NCBI GenBank assembly: GCA_037952775.1
Contig: JBANAY010000004.1
Coordinates: forward strand, 8,928,001-8,992,000
DNA from: Clonostachys chloroleuca
Taxonomy: Eukaryota > Ascomycota > Sordariomycetes > Hypocreales > Bionectriaceae
Length of the DNA stretch: 64,000 bases
Direction: 5' to 3'
Program-made: the position numbers and the translations under genes
Shown here: positions 10,248 to 20,156 of the stretch, piece after piece
Layout: every line of letters starts with the position of its first letter
How positions within the stretch are numbered: position 1 is the stretch's first letter
The notes under the pieces: model-generated
What the model saw: only the letters and a program-made list of their open reading frames with translations
Told to the model about the DNA's origin: nothing
Databases searched by the model: none

Positions 10248-10940
10248 ATCCCGACGTTGACATCTTTGCAGGAGTTTAGTAAATGTTTCATTAGTTTCAA
10301 TCTATTGTTCTCTTTTGTGTCCTATCCCATCCGGCGTGCAGCGTGATCTTTGGCTTCCACATACAATGCTCATCTCAGCCACTCACGCCATTACTACTCA
10401 CCAGCCGCTCCGTTAATCCCATGGGGAGAGTATTTAATACGAGAGGGTTCGAGTGTAGTGTTACAAATAAGAACAAAAGATACCAGACCCAATATCTCAA
10501 TGCAACGAATATGAAAAGCAAACATAAGCTTCGCTAGCCCAAGGCTGCAGTCATACGGAAGGGAAAATCTGTCAATCTTCATACCGATGACTCACTTGCC
10601 GTGAGGACGAGCCGCTCGTCGAATAAATATGTAAGCTACGCTCTTTCACCAGCTTCCTTCGCATACTCGTCTTCCATCACACCAATCCAAAACCTTAAAC
10701 ACACCAAGCTGGAGGACGAGAAGTTGGCTTGATGGCTGTTCCTGGTGCCCAAGGCCAGATCACTGCCAAAATCTACTATCATCCAGGAGAAGAAGTAGGG
10801 CAGCCTGCGGTGGCACTGACAGGAAGGGAGTAAAAGACGTGGAAGGGATCGGAGAAGATAGCTTCATCAAAAATGCTTCTTAATCTTTAAAAACACAACG
10901 AGAACCCAGTGGGAGACAGTGAGCTGCTCCCTAGAGCGGA
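10248..10940. other. Spacer between the 595-aa gene and its decayed copy
   Basis: No gene recognised. Short frames at 10343-10582 on both strands overlap each other and look fortuitous. The segment 10800-10940 shows only very weak resemblance to the late part of the upstream gene. Confidence 0.4.
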
Positions 10941-11175
10941 AGGACCTGTCGCAGCGCGAGGGCTGCAGAATGGATGATTCGAACCTGGAGCTGCGGCTGC
11001 TGTCGCCAACATGACACCAGCGGCACCGACAAGTTCACGGCCAAGAAGAGCCGCCAAGGACAGACAAAACTACACATAGAGATACCCAGTCGCACTGGGG
11101 CCGCATAGCGGCAACAAGCGTAGACCTCGACATAAACATTGGCAAGAGAGTTTGGCAAATGGTACATTATCAAGG
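10941..11175 (+). pseudogene. Decayed copy of the 3' end of the 595-aa gene
   Basis: This segment aligns by eye with 10063-10285. Shared stretches in the same order include GTCGCAGC, GAGCTGCGGCTGCTGT/GAAGCTGCGGCTGCTGT, GGCCAA, AAAACTACA, GGCAACAAGCGTAGA and GACAT. The similarity runs through the stop codon and about 50 nt of 3' flank (AGAGTTTGGCAAATG versus GGAGTTTAGTAAATG). Several small indels destroy the frame. It is a partial tandem duplicate in direct orientation. Confidence 0.75.
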
Positions 11176-11271
11176 TAGTGTTATGGAAGTTATCGATTGA
11201 TTCCCTACCATGAAGGTCGAGCACTCCGTACTCGTAGAGGGAGGACGCAACGGCGGCGATATAGCATTAAA

Positions 11272-12102
11272 TCATGCAATGACACTCGTGCAGAGATCCG
11301 GTGCTATTCTGTCGGGTCTTTGTAGCCCCTGATTTTCCCAATTCTCCATCGCCTGCTCAAACAGCACCGCCTGCTCTTCCTCAGCCGGCATAGGATCGCC
11401 CTTTCCCCTCCCCAGCCGACTGTCCATTGTCTCGGTGAGCTTGGCCTCCACATCTGTATCATCCATCACGTTGTTTTTGAATACGTAGGACCGGGTCTCG
11501 CAGTTCTGCCATCCCGTCCCAGGGTTCAGCCACGAGTCCTCCCAATCGTCGGTGAAGTAGTGCAGGAAACCCCCGTGCGTGACGAGCGCGACTTGGGGGT
11601 CTGTATCGCCTTGCTCGATCAGCTGGCGGATCTTTTGTCGGATGAAAATGCGGACGTCGCGGGCGCGGGCTGCTATGGCGTTGCTTTCTGGGCTGTAGCG
11701 AGTCCCCAAAGCTTTCACGTCCCAGCCGTCCTTGACTAGGGAGAGGTCGACGGGCCACTTACTCTCGGCTACCACTCCGTGGAGGGTTGGTAGATCGGTG
11801 CCAACGTCGCACGGGTCATCCGAGGTTTCTTGAGCGTCAGGGATAGCGATGATCTCGGGGTGACACTTTCCGCCAGCCGTGAGGGCTGGATGAAACACCA
11901 AGTAGGCAGATTGGAGTGTTCGGCAGAGCGGAGAAGCAAGGATAAGAGATACATTTGACTGATCTGAGAAGGCCGACTTGCGCAAAACCATGCTCTGCTC
12001 TGCGCCCAAGGGAGTCAGGTGAGGATCGGGAAGAGTGTAGCATCCGGCGCCAACGTTGTGAAAGCCCTGTCCATGGCGGACACAATGTATCACTGGTGGC
12101 AT
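11272..12102 (-). CDS. Histidine phosphatase (phosphoglycerate-mutase-like)
   Basis: Single-exon, 276 residues. The catalytic RHG motif is at residues 9-11 in CVRHGQGFHN (phospho-accepting His10), an Arg in ASPLCRTLQSA is at residue 61, a Glu near residue 92 follows the PDAQET segment, and the second His is in VTHGGFLHYF at residue 176. This is the full set of the branch-1 histidine phosphatase superfamily, and the length fits the fungal cytosolic PMU1-like subgroup. The substrate cannot be read from sequence; relatives act on small phosphorylated metabolites. No signal peptide or membrane segment. The gene is intact and lies between the decayed duplicate and the broken transporter gene. Confidence 0.88.
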   Translation of the reverse strand: MPPVIHCVRHGQGFHNVGAGCYTLPDPHLTPLGAEQSMVLRKSAFSDQSNVSLILASPLCRTLQSAYLVFHPALTAGGKCHPEIIAIPDAQETSDDPCDVGTDLPTLHGVVAESKWPVDLSLVKDGWDVKALGTRYSPESNAIAARARDVRIFIRQKIRQLIEQGDTDPQVALVTHGGFLHYFTDDWEDSWLNPGTGWQNCETRSYVFKNNVMDDTDVEAKLTETMDSRLGRGKGDPMPAEEEQAVLFEQAMENWENQGLQRPDRIAPDLCTSVIA

Positions 12103-12733
12103 AGTGAGATGTGTAGAAGTAGAAGAGGCTTGTTTGGTAGAGATGCGGGATGCAGAATGCTGCAGGGAGTCTGGCTACTGGCAAGATCACCGTTCATATA
12201 TGAACACAGACCTGCGAGCGGCAGGATGAAGTTGAGCATCCACTCATCAAAGCGATTAGAAATACACCCAATAATACTCCTAAATGAGCCTAAACTTTAG
12301 CTGACAAATGCTTATCAGGACCATATGGAACTAAAGCTTCCACGTAATGTCAAAAGATATCCAAAGTTTCCATGATCTCGAAGGGCGGCAGTTTCGATTC
12401 GACGAGGATGTGGATCTTGCCCAATCGCGGAGGAATCTCAAACCAATGACGATCGGTTGTAACTAACCCCAGATAGGCAGCCAAGACGGGATTTCTCCAC
12501 AAGCATCCACTAACAACCTCCTCTAAGGCGGGCAACACTTTGATACTCGTCTGGCAAGCTTTGGACGGTGGGCTCAGGCTACCATTTGTCCGGAATTTCA
12601 CATCTTCGGATGTTCTGATTACAAATGTAGTAATAATCTTGCAAGAAAATTGAATGAGATCTCTTGCCCTGGGCTTTTCATAGCCGGACCGGACATCTGT
12701 TCGTCATATCCAGTGGCAGATCTTTGACAGGCA
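12103..12733. other. Divergent promoter region, no gene seen
   Basis: Between the histidine phosphatase (leftward) and the MFS gene (rightward). A minus-strand open frame at 12350-12601 starts only with GTG and has no recognised similarity. Confidence 0.45.
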
Positions 12734-14452
12734 ATGGCACACCCATCGTTACCTTCATCACCGCCTCGGCCAGTTCCTAGCAACGCCTCAGCAACACCGA
12801 CTATGCTGTCGAGAGAATGTAGCCTCGGGGCTCCAGATCAAGCTGTCTATCCCTTACCCAACGACAACTCTTCACCGGACCTCCACGACATTGCCGAATC
12901 AACACGCGCAGTTGACGAGTCACTCCAAGCACGAATCGAGCGCCTCGGCCGCGAGCGCCCTCCGATCTTCACATCCCGCCGGTGCGAGATACTCTTCGTG
13001 TTCAGCATCTCCATGTCCCAGTTCCTGACGGAATACTTCGTCTCGGGCTTCACCGTCATCCTCCCGACGCTGATCACAGAGCTGGAAATCCCGCAAGCAG
13101 CCAGCGTCTGGCCGGCGACCGCCTTCTCCCTCGTCATCGCCAGCACCTTGCTCGTCTTTGGCCGTCTAGGCGACATGTAGGGGGGATATCCCATCTTCAT
13201 GTGGGGCCTCGCCTAGCTTCTCGTCTGGAGCATAATCACTGGGTTCAGCGTCAACCCGCTGATGCTCGACTGCTGCCGGGCTCTGCAGGGGCTGGGAGTT
13301 GCGGCGTCCTTGCCCACCGGGGTCATGCTCATGGGGTCGCTGTATCGCCCCGGGCCACGGAAGAATCTCGTCTTTGCAGTATACGGCACCTCGGCGGTAT
13401 TTGGTTTCTTTGGCGGCATTCTCGTGGCAGGGATCGTTGGTCAGTTCAAGCGCTGGGGTTTTTACTTCTGGATCGGCGCTATCCTGACCGCAATCACGCT
13501 GTTGACTTCGGTCTTGTCCATCCCTCGTCCTCGGTCACAGGACAAACCCCGAGGCAAGGCCAAGATGGACTACCCCGGCGCCGTCACGATCGTCTGTGGC
13601 CTTGTCCTAGTCGTGTTTTCCATCTTGCAGTCAGCACACGCCCCTGCAGGTTGGCGGACGCCATATATCCCAGTCTGTCTCGTCCTTGGTGTCTCGTCGC
13701 TCCTTGCTGCAGGCTACATCGAAACGCGCGTCTCTACTCAGCCCCTCTTGCCAGCTTTCATCTTTACGACTCCCTGCATGAGCCCTCTCCTGTTGGCCCT
13801 CTTCCTGCTGTACGGCACGTGGGGCATCTTTTCTGTATATGGCACACTCTATTTCCAGAACATCATGTCTGCCAGTCCGTTGCAGGTGGTAGCGTGGTAT
13901 GTGCCTCTCGGTGTCGCGGGCCTCATCCCCAGTGTCGTCGAAGGCTTCATCCTGCACCTGGTTCCAGGACGTGTGCTGCTCATCATTTCCGGCCTAGGCG
14001 CAGTAGGGTCGCAACTTCTCATAGCTCTGATTCCGTCTGGAGGAGGTTATTGGGCCTGGATCTTCCCCGCCGTCATCTTGAGCACCGTGGGAATCGATCT
14101 GTCCACGATCTTGATGACGGTTTTCGTGACCACGACGTTTCCCACAGCGCAGCAGGGGCTGGCTGGGAGTGTCATCAATTCTGTGCTGCAGTTAGGCGTA
14201 GCTTTCATCCTTGGTCTGACGGACATCATCCAATCGGCAACAATAGACGAAGCAGGACTGGAGAAAAGCTATAAGAACACGTTCTGGTTCGGGGTGGGCG
14301 CTGCAGCCGCGAGTTTGTTGATTCTGGCAATCTGGGGGAAGGTACCCAAGGCCAGCAGTGATTTGACGGCGGATGAGAAGGCTGAACTCCTGGAAGAGGC
14401 AATGACTGAGCAGCAAAGGCAATCAGCCAATGGGGGGGTTAGTCTGAGATGA
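12734..14452 (+). pseudogene. MFS drug-type transporter with two in-frame stops
   Basis: A continuous 573-codon frame encodes a major facilitator protein of the fungal drug:H+ antiporter type with many hydrophobic segments. The signature is readable: FGRLGDM before the first break, then RALQGLGVAASLPTGVML, LYRPGPRKNLVFAVYG and a hydrophobic helical C-terminal half. Two TAG codons interrupt it, at 13178-13180 (just after GRLGDM in the loop between helices 2 and 3) and at 13214-13216 (after FMWGLA). No base is gained or lost. Family resemblance suggests an aromatic residue at both sites; the second is easily a Trp TGG to TAG change. A 40-nt GT-AG 'intron' covering both stops would shift the frame, so it does not rescue the gene. 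It lies tail to tail with a Zn2Cys6 regulator gene that is also broken. Confidence 0.82.
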
Positions 14453-14624
14453 ATAATGCCACATGTAGACCTCTGCTCACGAGTTGTTGTTAGACCACGC
14501 GATCTTTAACTGGTGATTGCCCTGTGATTGCTCTCACGATTGTAGTAGTTTGCTATCAAGTCCCGGTCAGTGGGTAATGCTTCTCTACCACCACCATGAT
14601 AGATCATCCGTAATCGCGTTATAA

Positions 14625-16339
14625 TCAGGCAATCAACCAGTCGGTGCCTATGTTCTGTAGCTTCTCAATCCAGTTCCAATTCTCTTCCTGTTCGTGAAGT
14701 CGGTCATTGCTGCTCTTGACGGCATTCTCTTTCTTTCTTCCATTCCAGATCGTCCTCAGCGCTTCGAGCGCCTCTCTGGTAAGTCCCCAAGGCTCCATTT
14801 CCCAGAGCTCTTGGAATCTCCTCACTACCCAAGCACGATTCGTAAGCTCGGCCGTTTCCAGTCCAGCAATGAAAGCTGGCCACGCTGTCGCTGTGAATAA
14901 CGCATCTCCAGGGTGCATATTTGAAAGGTGGATGATTATTTCTGTTGCCAGCGTTTCCAGATCATCTGGCAATACTGTGCTGGGCCACCGAGCCAGAATA
15001 ATGCGCGAGAGGTAGATGCATACAGCGGTCCTGTGTGCAGAAGCAATTCCAGTCCGATGGAAGAGATCGTCTGCCGGTGAGCGTGGCTGCAAGTTAATTG
15101 CCCAGACGGCTGGGTCGAATGACTTCGCAGCGTCTAGGAGATGAAATGCGTCCTGTAGTCCTAAACTCATCATGCTATCCGGAGATGTGGAAACTTCGTT
15201 CCTCCTCAATAGCTGAGCTCCCGCCTGTATCAGAGGGAGAAGGGCTGCCGGAAATGACGAGCAATGGTTGCCTTCTGCATCTTGAAGCAGTGACATGGTA
15301 GTCGTCGATGGCCAACCGCTGTGCGGTAGATAAGAATTTGCGAATGATGAGCCGAGAAGGTCATACCTACTGCACGTCAGTTTGGGAGCCATCAATTACT
15401 GGACAGGACGACTTACACCAAGCAATTTGACACCAACCAGCTACGAAGCGGACTCAAAGCAGTCTCCGTCGCCAGTGTGGATGCGATCAGCTTCTCAATG
15501 ATCATCCTCGCACCGTGGATGTGAAATATCCAGCTGCCCCGCCCAGAGTCAATGAGCTCGAACCCAACGAGGAGAAGCACCACCGCAAGAATCACATCAA
15601 TATCCACTGAAGCCATGTCTTCGAGAGCAGACTTCAGCAGACAAAGTGCCTGCTGCTTGGCCCTGAGCGCGTCATGGAAGGCCTCTGGGTGAGACGTCAT
15701 ACATGGAGCGGTCGATGGAGGGTTCGGTAAGCTCGTGCTGTTCTGAGTCGAGGCCATCGTCGTAAGTATGCTCGAAGATCTTGACGAGCGTTGACCAGCG
15801 TTTGACATGTGCAAGGCTGAACTGGCGATAATCGTCTGCAACAACATGGGCTGACGGTGTGCCATCGGGATCAACTCGCGAAATAGATTATGGTTGGGGA
15901 TATCATAGAGAACGAGGTCCCTACAAACATCACTTGCAACTTTCATTGAGGAAGTTATTAGTATGAAAAACAGTCAAGCGGGCGAAAGTATCCTACAATA
16001 GTCTAGGTATCTCCTCGATCGACAGTCTAGATCTTGTGCAAGCGGGTCCGTTAACGAGCGAGGTAGCGAACGAGGAGTGCTCGGTGTGGGCAAGATAGAA
16101 AGCCATGGCGCTGGCAGAGTTGAGGTCGTTGTATCTCCCTCCTGGATCTTCCTTATGTTCTCAGACGTCACGCCACTTAGTCTCCCACGGCTCGCCATAC
16201 CCTTCTCCCACCGCCACAGATTGCCATAACCCAGACAGCTTTGACCTCTCTTGAAGCATTTCTAGCAGTGCGGGAGGGATCGGTCGCATTTCAAGCGGCC
16301 GCGCTTGCAGTTGTGGCATGCTCCCGGCGTTGCACTCAT
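14625..16339 (-). pseudogene. Zn2Cys6 transcription factor with a stop in the zinc cluster
   Basis: Start ATG at 16339. The N-terminus shows a zinc binuclear cluster: ACHNCKRGRLKCDRSLPHC, then a TAG at 16262-16264, then KCFKRGQSCLGYG. This gives Cys spacing C-x2-C-x6-C-x6-C-x2-C-x6-C if the stop stands for one residue. The frame then continues unshifted. Two introns fit: near 15950-16005 (GTAGGATACT donor, CTAATAAC branch site), joining LDY to FASDVCRDLVLYD, and near 15370-15416, joining NCLV to RYDLLGSS. The rest is the fungal-specific activator domain ending WLIA at 14625. CAG to TAG (Gln to stop) is one simple explanation. Position and orientation suggest it once regulated the adjacent MFS gene; that is inference. 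Confidence 0.8.
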
Positions 16340-17062
16340 GGCTAGGGTCCAAAATGGGATAGATGAAGGGCGACAATCACAGAATGATAAAGAAAGACGC
16401 GTGTGCGTACTTGCGTAGAAAGTGGATCGTTACATGAAGTGACGTTATGCTAAGAACAATCTCCAGGGCGGTCAAATAGAGAAGATACATGTAGGCAGAT
16501 CTAGCAAACAGGTAGGTTTTTGTATCTTGAGGGTTAGTTGCGACGCGAATGAGCCCAAGTCACGGGACATCTCACGTGATACCCTTCCTTCATTCAATGA
16601 ACAAATAACTTATCCATGGGTAGACCCTCGTTAGATAATCAGAAATTCAAGTCTCCTATCAATTTGTTTCAATTAATAGCCTCTAGCTGTAACGAATCGT
16701 CACATGAGTTTTTCAAATCAGCTGTCGTGTAGGTACTATGGGAACTTTACCGCGCGTTGTCACAAAATCAACCGCTAGGTACTTACTGTACATGTGGTTC
16801 TCCAAATGAAACCACCTCCAGGCATCCCCCGAAATCGCCGATCTTCCTGCATTAATCCACGTCCTGAACAACAGAAATATCTGAAATGCGGTCATCAACC
16901 ATCCCATTAAGAAGGTCAAGGTGTGCCAACAAAGGGTCTTATCCACGACTCCCCAATGTTTCAAGTTACACTAATCATAAATAAGCTCGTTCAAGTAGCT
17001 CTTTAGTGTACCAAATTGAAGGATTGACAGATGGGGGCCTATTTCTAGCGTACCCTTTCTTG
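16340..17062. other. Intergenic, weak coding traces
   Basis: Minus-strand frame 16713-16964 contains a hydrophobic stretch (FLMGWLMTAFQIFLLFRTW) and a plausible GTAAGT donor near 16788, so it may be a fragment of a membrane-protein gene. It lacks a good ATG and a recognisable domain, so it is left uncalled. Confidence 0.35.
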
Positions 17063-19840
17063 TTAAAAGCCAAAGTGAACATATGGAACCCAAGAAAGTG
17101 GCAACTCCTCTTCTGGGATAAAGATCATATCCCTTGCCAACCGTTCCAAAGGCTCTATCCGATGGTTATCAATGCTGTCTCTTTTTAGACTCTCTGGCAT
17201 GCGCTTAGAGGCTCGTATCTCGTTTTCTATTACCCATTTGACACGAAGCTCCCGGATCGTTCGATGAAGACCCTCGCTCACAGAAGCATCACTCATGCCG
17301 TGGCTCTTCATCCACTGGTACGTAGAACCCGCGACTTCCACGCATAATTCATCATTGACCTCCCACATGGTGCCAATTACATGTCGAAAGCCTGCAAGTT
17401 GGAAAGCACTAATGAGATGAAGGGCCTCGTCGATAAGCTCAGCATGATTCATCCGCCCGGTTCCACAAGCGGATAGATACGCGAGAAACGGCATCCGGGT
17501 CCATAGATTCATCTTCAGAAGAGTTGATACGGTGAGCTGCTTGACACCACCACCTAGAAGCAGAGAGCTATATGAGGGGTCTGATGGGTGAGTATGGCCG
17601 TGCCCCGCAAAATGGAAGATGTCGCAGTCTTTCAAGGCCGATAGGATTTTCTCTAAGGCAGAGGCACCATCACCTACATGGACCTCCATGGATTCACAAA
17701 TGCTCCGTACCTTGTCGACTTCCCGCGGAACGAACGGGAGGTTCATATGACCTGGCGTCCTTTCCATGCCGACGAGGAGGATCTTGCCTAGTTCTCTAAG
17801 ATGCGTTGCCTTGGAATGATTCTGATAGTTTTGGATGAGTGCTTGTATAGAGGAACTGTAGGATGAAATTACCCGATCCATGACTCCTCGTGACGATCCG
17901 TCGATATGATGCCCTGCTGCGTGAAGAGGGAATTTGGCCAAGCGCCCGATAGGAATCCACCACATACGCGGCCATTGGTCCTTTGGTGTCTCTGTGAATC
18001 CAAGCGCGTTGAGAATGGGATCTGCAATTACGTCCCATAGCCAACCCAACAGGTTCAAGCTTACTCCTCGAAATCTCAAACCATCTCTCCTCAGACCTGG
18101 CAGTTTCAATGTTTGGATACCATTCTTCTCCACGATAAGAGCATGACAACCATAGTAGCTCACGTTGATAATGACAATCGGTCCCATAACAGCAAGAGCT
18201 TTCATTTCATCTTCAGAAGGGCCCATCATGAATTGACTGAATTGGGGAAGTTGCCGAATTGCTCGAATTGTTCGCTCAATGTTCTGTCCAGCCTCATATC
18301 GCTGATTGAACCGGTCTGCGGACGACGTCAAGGCCTCCAGCTGATCTCGATTTCTACGATACTCCTCTGCCAGTCGAGGATTCTTCACTTGGAGCTTGGA
18401 TATATCCGTGCGTAGTTCTCTCAGTGACCCACCAAGTACTCCACGCCCAATTTCTAGGAGTCGAATAGCCTCATAAGGGGATTTGCCTGTCTTCAAGGCA
18501 AGTGCGGCAGCATCAGAGGCTATATCGGCAACCTCCGCGAGCAGATTCTGCTTGTCTGAATTCTCAAGAGAGCGAGGCGCGAGTCTGGGAATTAGAGAAA
18601 TAGTTATTTGGGCCACTTCCGCGGCAAGTGACCATTCTTCACACTCGACATGCGGGGCGTATAACTGTTTCCCTACACGAATTCGGCTTGGAGTTGGGGA
18701 TGAGGTATTCGCAAAGGCCTCGTGTAGATGTTGTAGGATCTGCACTGTACTCGGTGCACGTCCTGCTTCCAAGGCTTGGTAGATGGTTGCCACACAGAGA
18801 GAATGGAGGCGCTTTGTGCGCTCCGGTACGTCATTTGGAGTTTCATCCAGCGCTTCTTGAAATCGTTGACATGCACTGTCTACGTCTGTTGTTCCTTTGC
18901 TTGCCCCCGCGTCGTACTTGAGATAGTGGCCTTCACCTAGAGAATGTAGCAACTCTCCCCGTCCTTTATGGCCGCTAGGCATATCGAGATCCTCGCTGGC
19001 TTTAAGCCTCAAGTGCCTCTCATACAAGACAGTTGCCAGAGCTTGCAATCTTCTTGCTTGTTCGAGATCGCCGTTTTGGGTTGCCCCAGTTACTTTTTGA
19101 AACTTTTCAAAGGCTGCTTCCAAGTCCGCGATTGCATTCAAGCGTTTGTATCGAGAGAAGTGCAGATCCCCAAGATTAAACAGCCGATTCGTCCACTCTG
19201 CATCATCCGAGGTCGTAGCCTCGACCGCTCTCTGATGATGTCGGAATGCTAATTCCAAATCTTCGATTATCCCGGTAAAGCCATACTTGTTGCGATAGGC
19301 AGACCCCAATGAGTGCAGGCAATCTGCGAGGAAAGAGTCGCAGTGCGGTGTTGCGTTGACCGCTTCTTCCAGCCTCACGATCGCAGTCTCGAGTTTGCCA
19401 ATCTCCCCAGTCTCGAAATCTAGCGACTGTAGTCCCTCTCCGAGAGAATGCAGCCAAAGTGCCCTGTTGGGATGTGTTTCTGGTTGCCTCGCGAGTGCCT
19501 CTTCAAATAATCTCACAGCCTCTGCTATTTCCGCTGCCTTTCTCTTCTGATAATCGTGACTCAAGTGGCCACTCAAGTAGGGTCTTGAAGGTAAAAAGCC
19601 CACGTATCGATTCTGGTGCTGTTTCCCGGGGGAATACAACCTGTCCGGTTTATCTGTGTGGCCATCTGGTGTTGCGTCAACAAGCTCGCGAGCCTGAGAG
19701 ATGGCTGAGTCCAACTCTGCATTTCTAGACTTTGTCACATCTTCCTCATTTGGAATCACCCCAACCTGCTCTTCTATTATGCGTCGGAAGCTTGACCAGT
19801 CGCTCTCCAAGTAATCACGAACCTCTGGACTGTTGGACAT
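17063..19840 (-). CDS. TPR-CHAT caspase-like protein
   Basis: A single-exon frame of 925 residues. The first about 400 residues carry tetratricopeptide-like repeats of the fungal CHAT type (for example LEEAVNATPHCDSFLADCLHS, LGSAYRNKYGFTGIIEDLE, LHSLGEGHYLKY). The C-terminal about 300 residues form a CHAT domain, a caspase/separase-related peptidase fold. The predicted catalytic pair is His747 in FHFAGHGHT and Cys792 in LSACGTG; GTMWEVND follows as in other family members. CHAT proteins are proteases that cut partner proteins, sometimes to trigger regulated cell death; bacterial TPR-CHAT enzymes cleave gasdermins or other targets. Fungal CHAT genes have been discussed near gasdermin-like genes, but no gasdermin-like partner is visible here. 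Cytoplasmic; no transmembrane helix. The frame is intact, in contrast to the F-box gene next to it. Confidence 0.88.
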   Translation of the reverse strand: MSNSPEVRDYLESDWSSFRRIIEEQVGVIPNEEDVTKSRNAELDSAISQARELVDATPDGHTDKPDRLYSPGKQHQNRYVGFLPSRPYLSGHLSHDYQKRKAAEIAEAVRLFEEALARQPETHPNRALWLHSLGEGLQSLDFETGEIGKLETAIVRLEEAVNATPHCDSFLADCLHSLGSAYRNKYGFTGIIEDLELAFRHHQRAVEATTSDDAEWTNRLFNLGDLHFSRYKRLNAIADLEAAFEKFQKVTGATQNGDLEQARRLQALATVLYERHLRLKASEDLDMPSGHKGRGELLHSLGEGHYLKYDAGASKGTTDVDSACQRFQEALDETPNDVPERTKRLHSLCVATIYQALEAGRAPSTVQILQHLHEAFANTSSPTPSRIRVGKQLYAPHVECEEWSLAAEVAQITISLIPRLAPRSLENSDKQNLLAEVADIASDAAALALKTGKSPYEAIRLLEIGRGVLGGSLRELRTDISKLQVKNPRLAEEYRRNRDQLEALTSSADRFNQRYEAGQNIERTIRAIRQLPQFSQFMMGPSEDEMKALAVMGPIVIINVSYYGCHALIVEKNGIQTLKLPGLRRDGLRFRGVSLNLLGWLWDVIADPILNALGFTETPKDQWPRMWWIPIGRLAKFPLHAAGHHIDGSSRGVMDRVISSYSSSIQALIQNYQNHSKATHLRELGKILLVGMERTPGHMNLPFVPREVDKVRSICESMEVHVGDGASALEKILSALKDCDIFHFAGHGHTHPSDPSYSSLLLGGGVKQLTVSTLLKMNLWTRMPFLAYLSACGTGRMNHAELIDEALHLISAFQLAGFRHVIGTMWEVNDELCVEVAGSTYQWMKSHGMSDASVSEGLHRTIRELRVKWVIENEIRASKRMPESLKRDSIDNHRIEPLERLARDMIFIPEEELPLSWVPYVHFGF

Positions 19841-20156
19841 GATGCATGCTCATCCCCCTAAGCAGCTGCGGAGCACAAACCAAACGAGCATAAGTGTTTT
19901 GGTTAGGTCTATTAAGAAACACATGATTACTGGTCCATAAATAGCTCATTAATCATTCATAACGCCCAGGCTGACATGATTCCCCGCATTAGGCTTCTCA
20001 AAAGGCAGATTGCTGAAACCCTGCTCAGCGCTTACCCTCTGGACCAGCCCGCCATCAAGAACAACTTTAACTCATCAGTTTACTATCACATGCTCTCAAC
20101 TTTTCCGCTATTCCGAATCTTCAAGCAGCTGTTCGATACGCGATATTCTCGACGTA
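19841..20156. other. Divergent promoter between CHAT and F-box genes
   Basis: About 315 nt. A plus-strand frame from ATG 19978 covers up to 20179 and overlaps the F-box start region. It has no recognised domain and is not called. Confidence 0.4.

Noticed and set aside
10973..10995. A tRNA B-box-like GGTTCGAATC on the minus strand
   Set aside because: It lies in the decayed duplicate of the 595-aa gene and no acceptor stem or A-box is found at the right distance.
12350..12601. Minus-strand 83-codon frame
   Set aside because: It begins with GTG only and shows no known domain.
13178..13217. A 40-nt GT-AG intron that would remove both stops of the MFS gene
   Set aside because: Its length is not a multiple of three and splicing would shift the frame into an immediate stop; it is also shorter than the other introns in the window.
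12982..14274. A 430-codon plus-strand frame overlapping the MFS gene
   Set aside because: It is in another frame of the transporter, rich in Arg/His/Ser and without domain; a shadow of GC-rich coding sequence.
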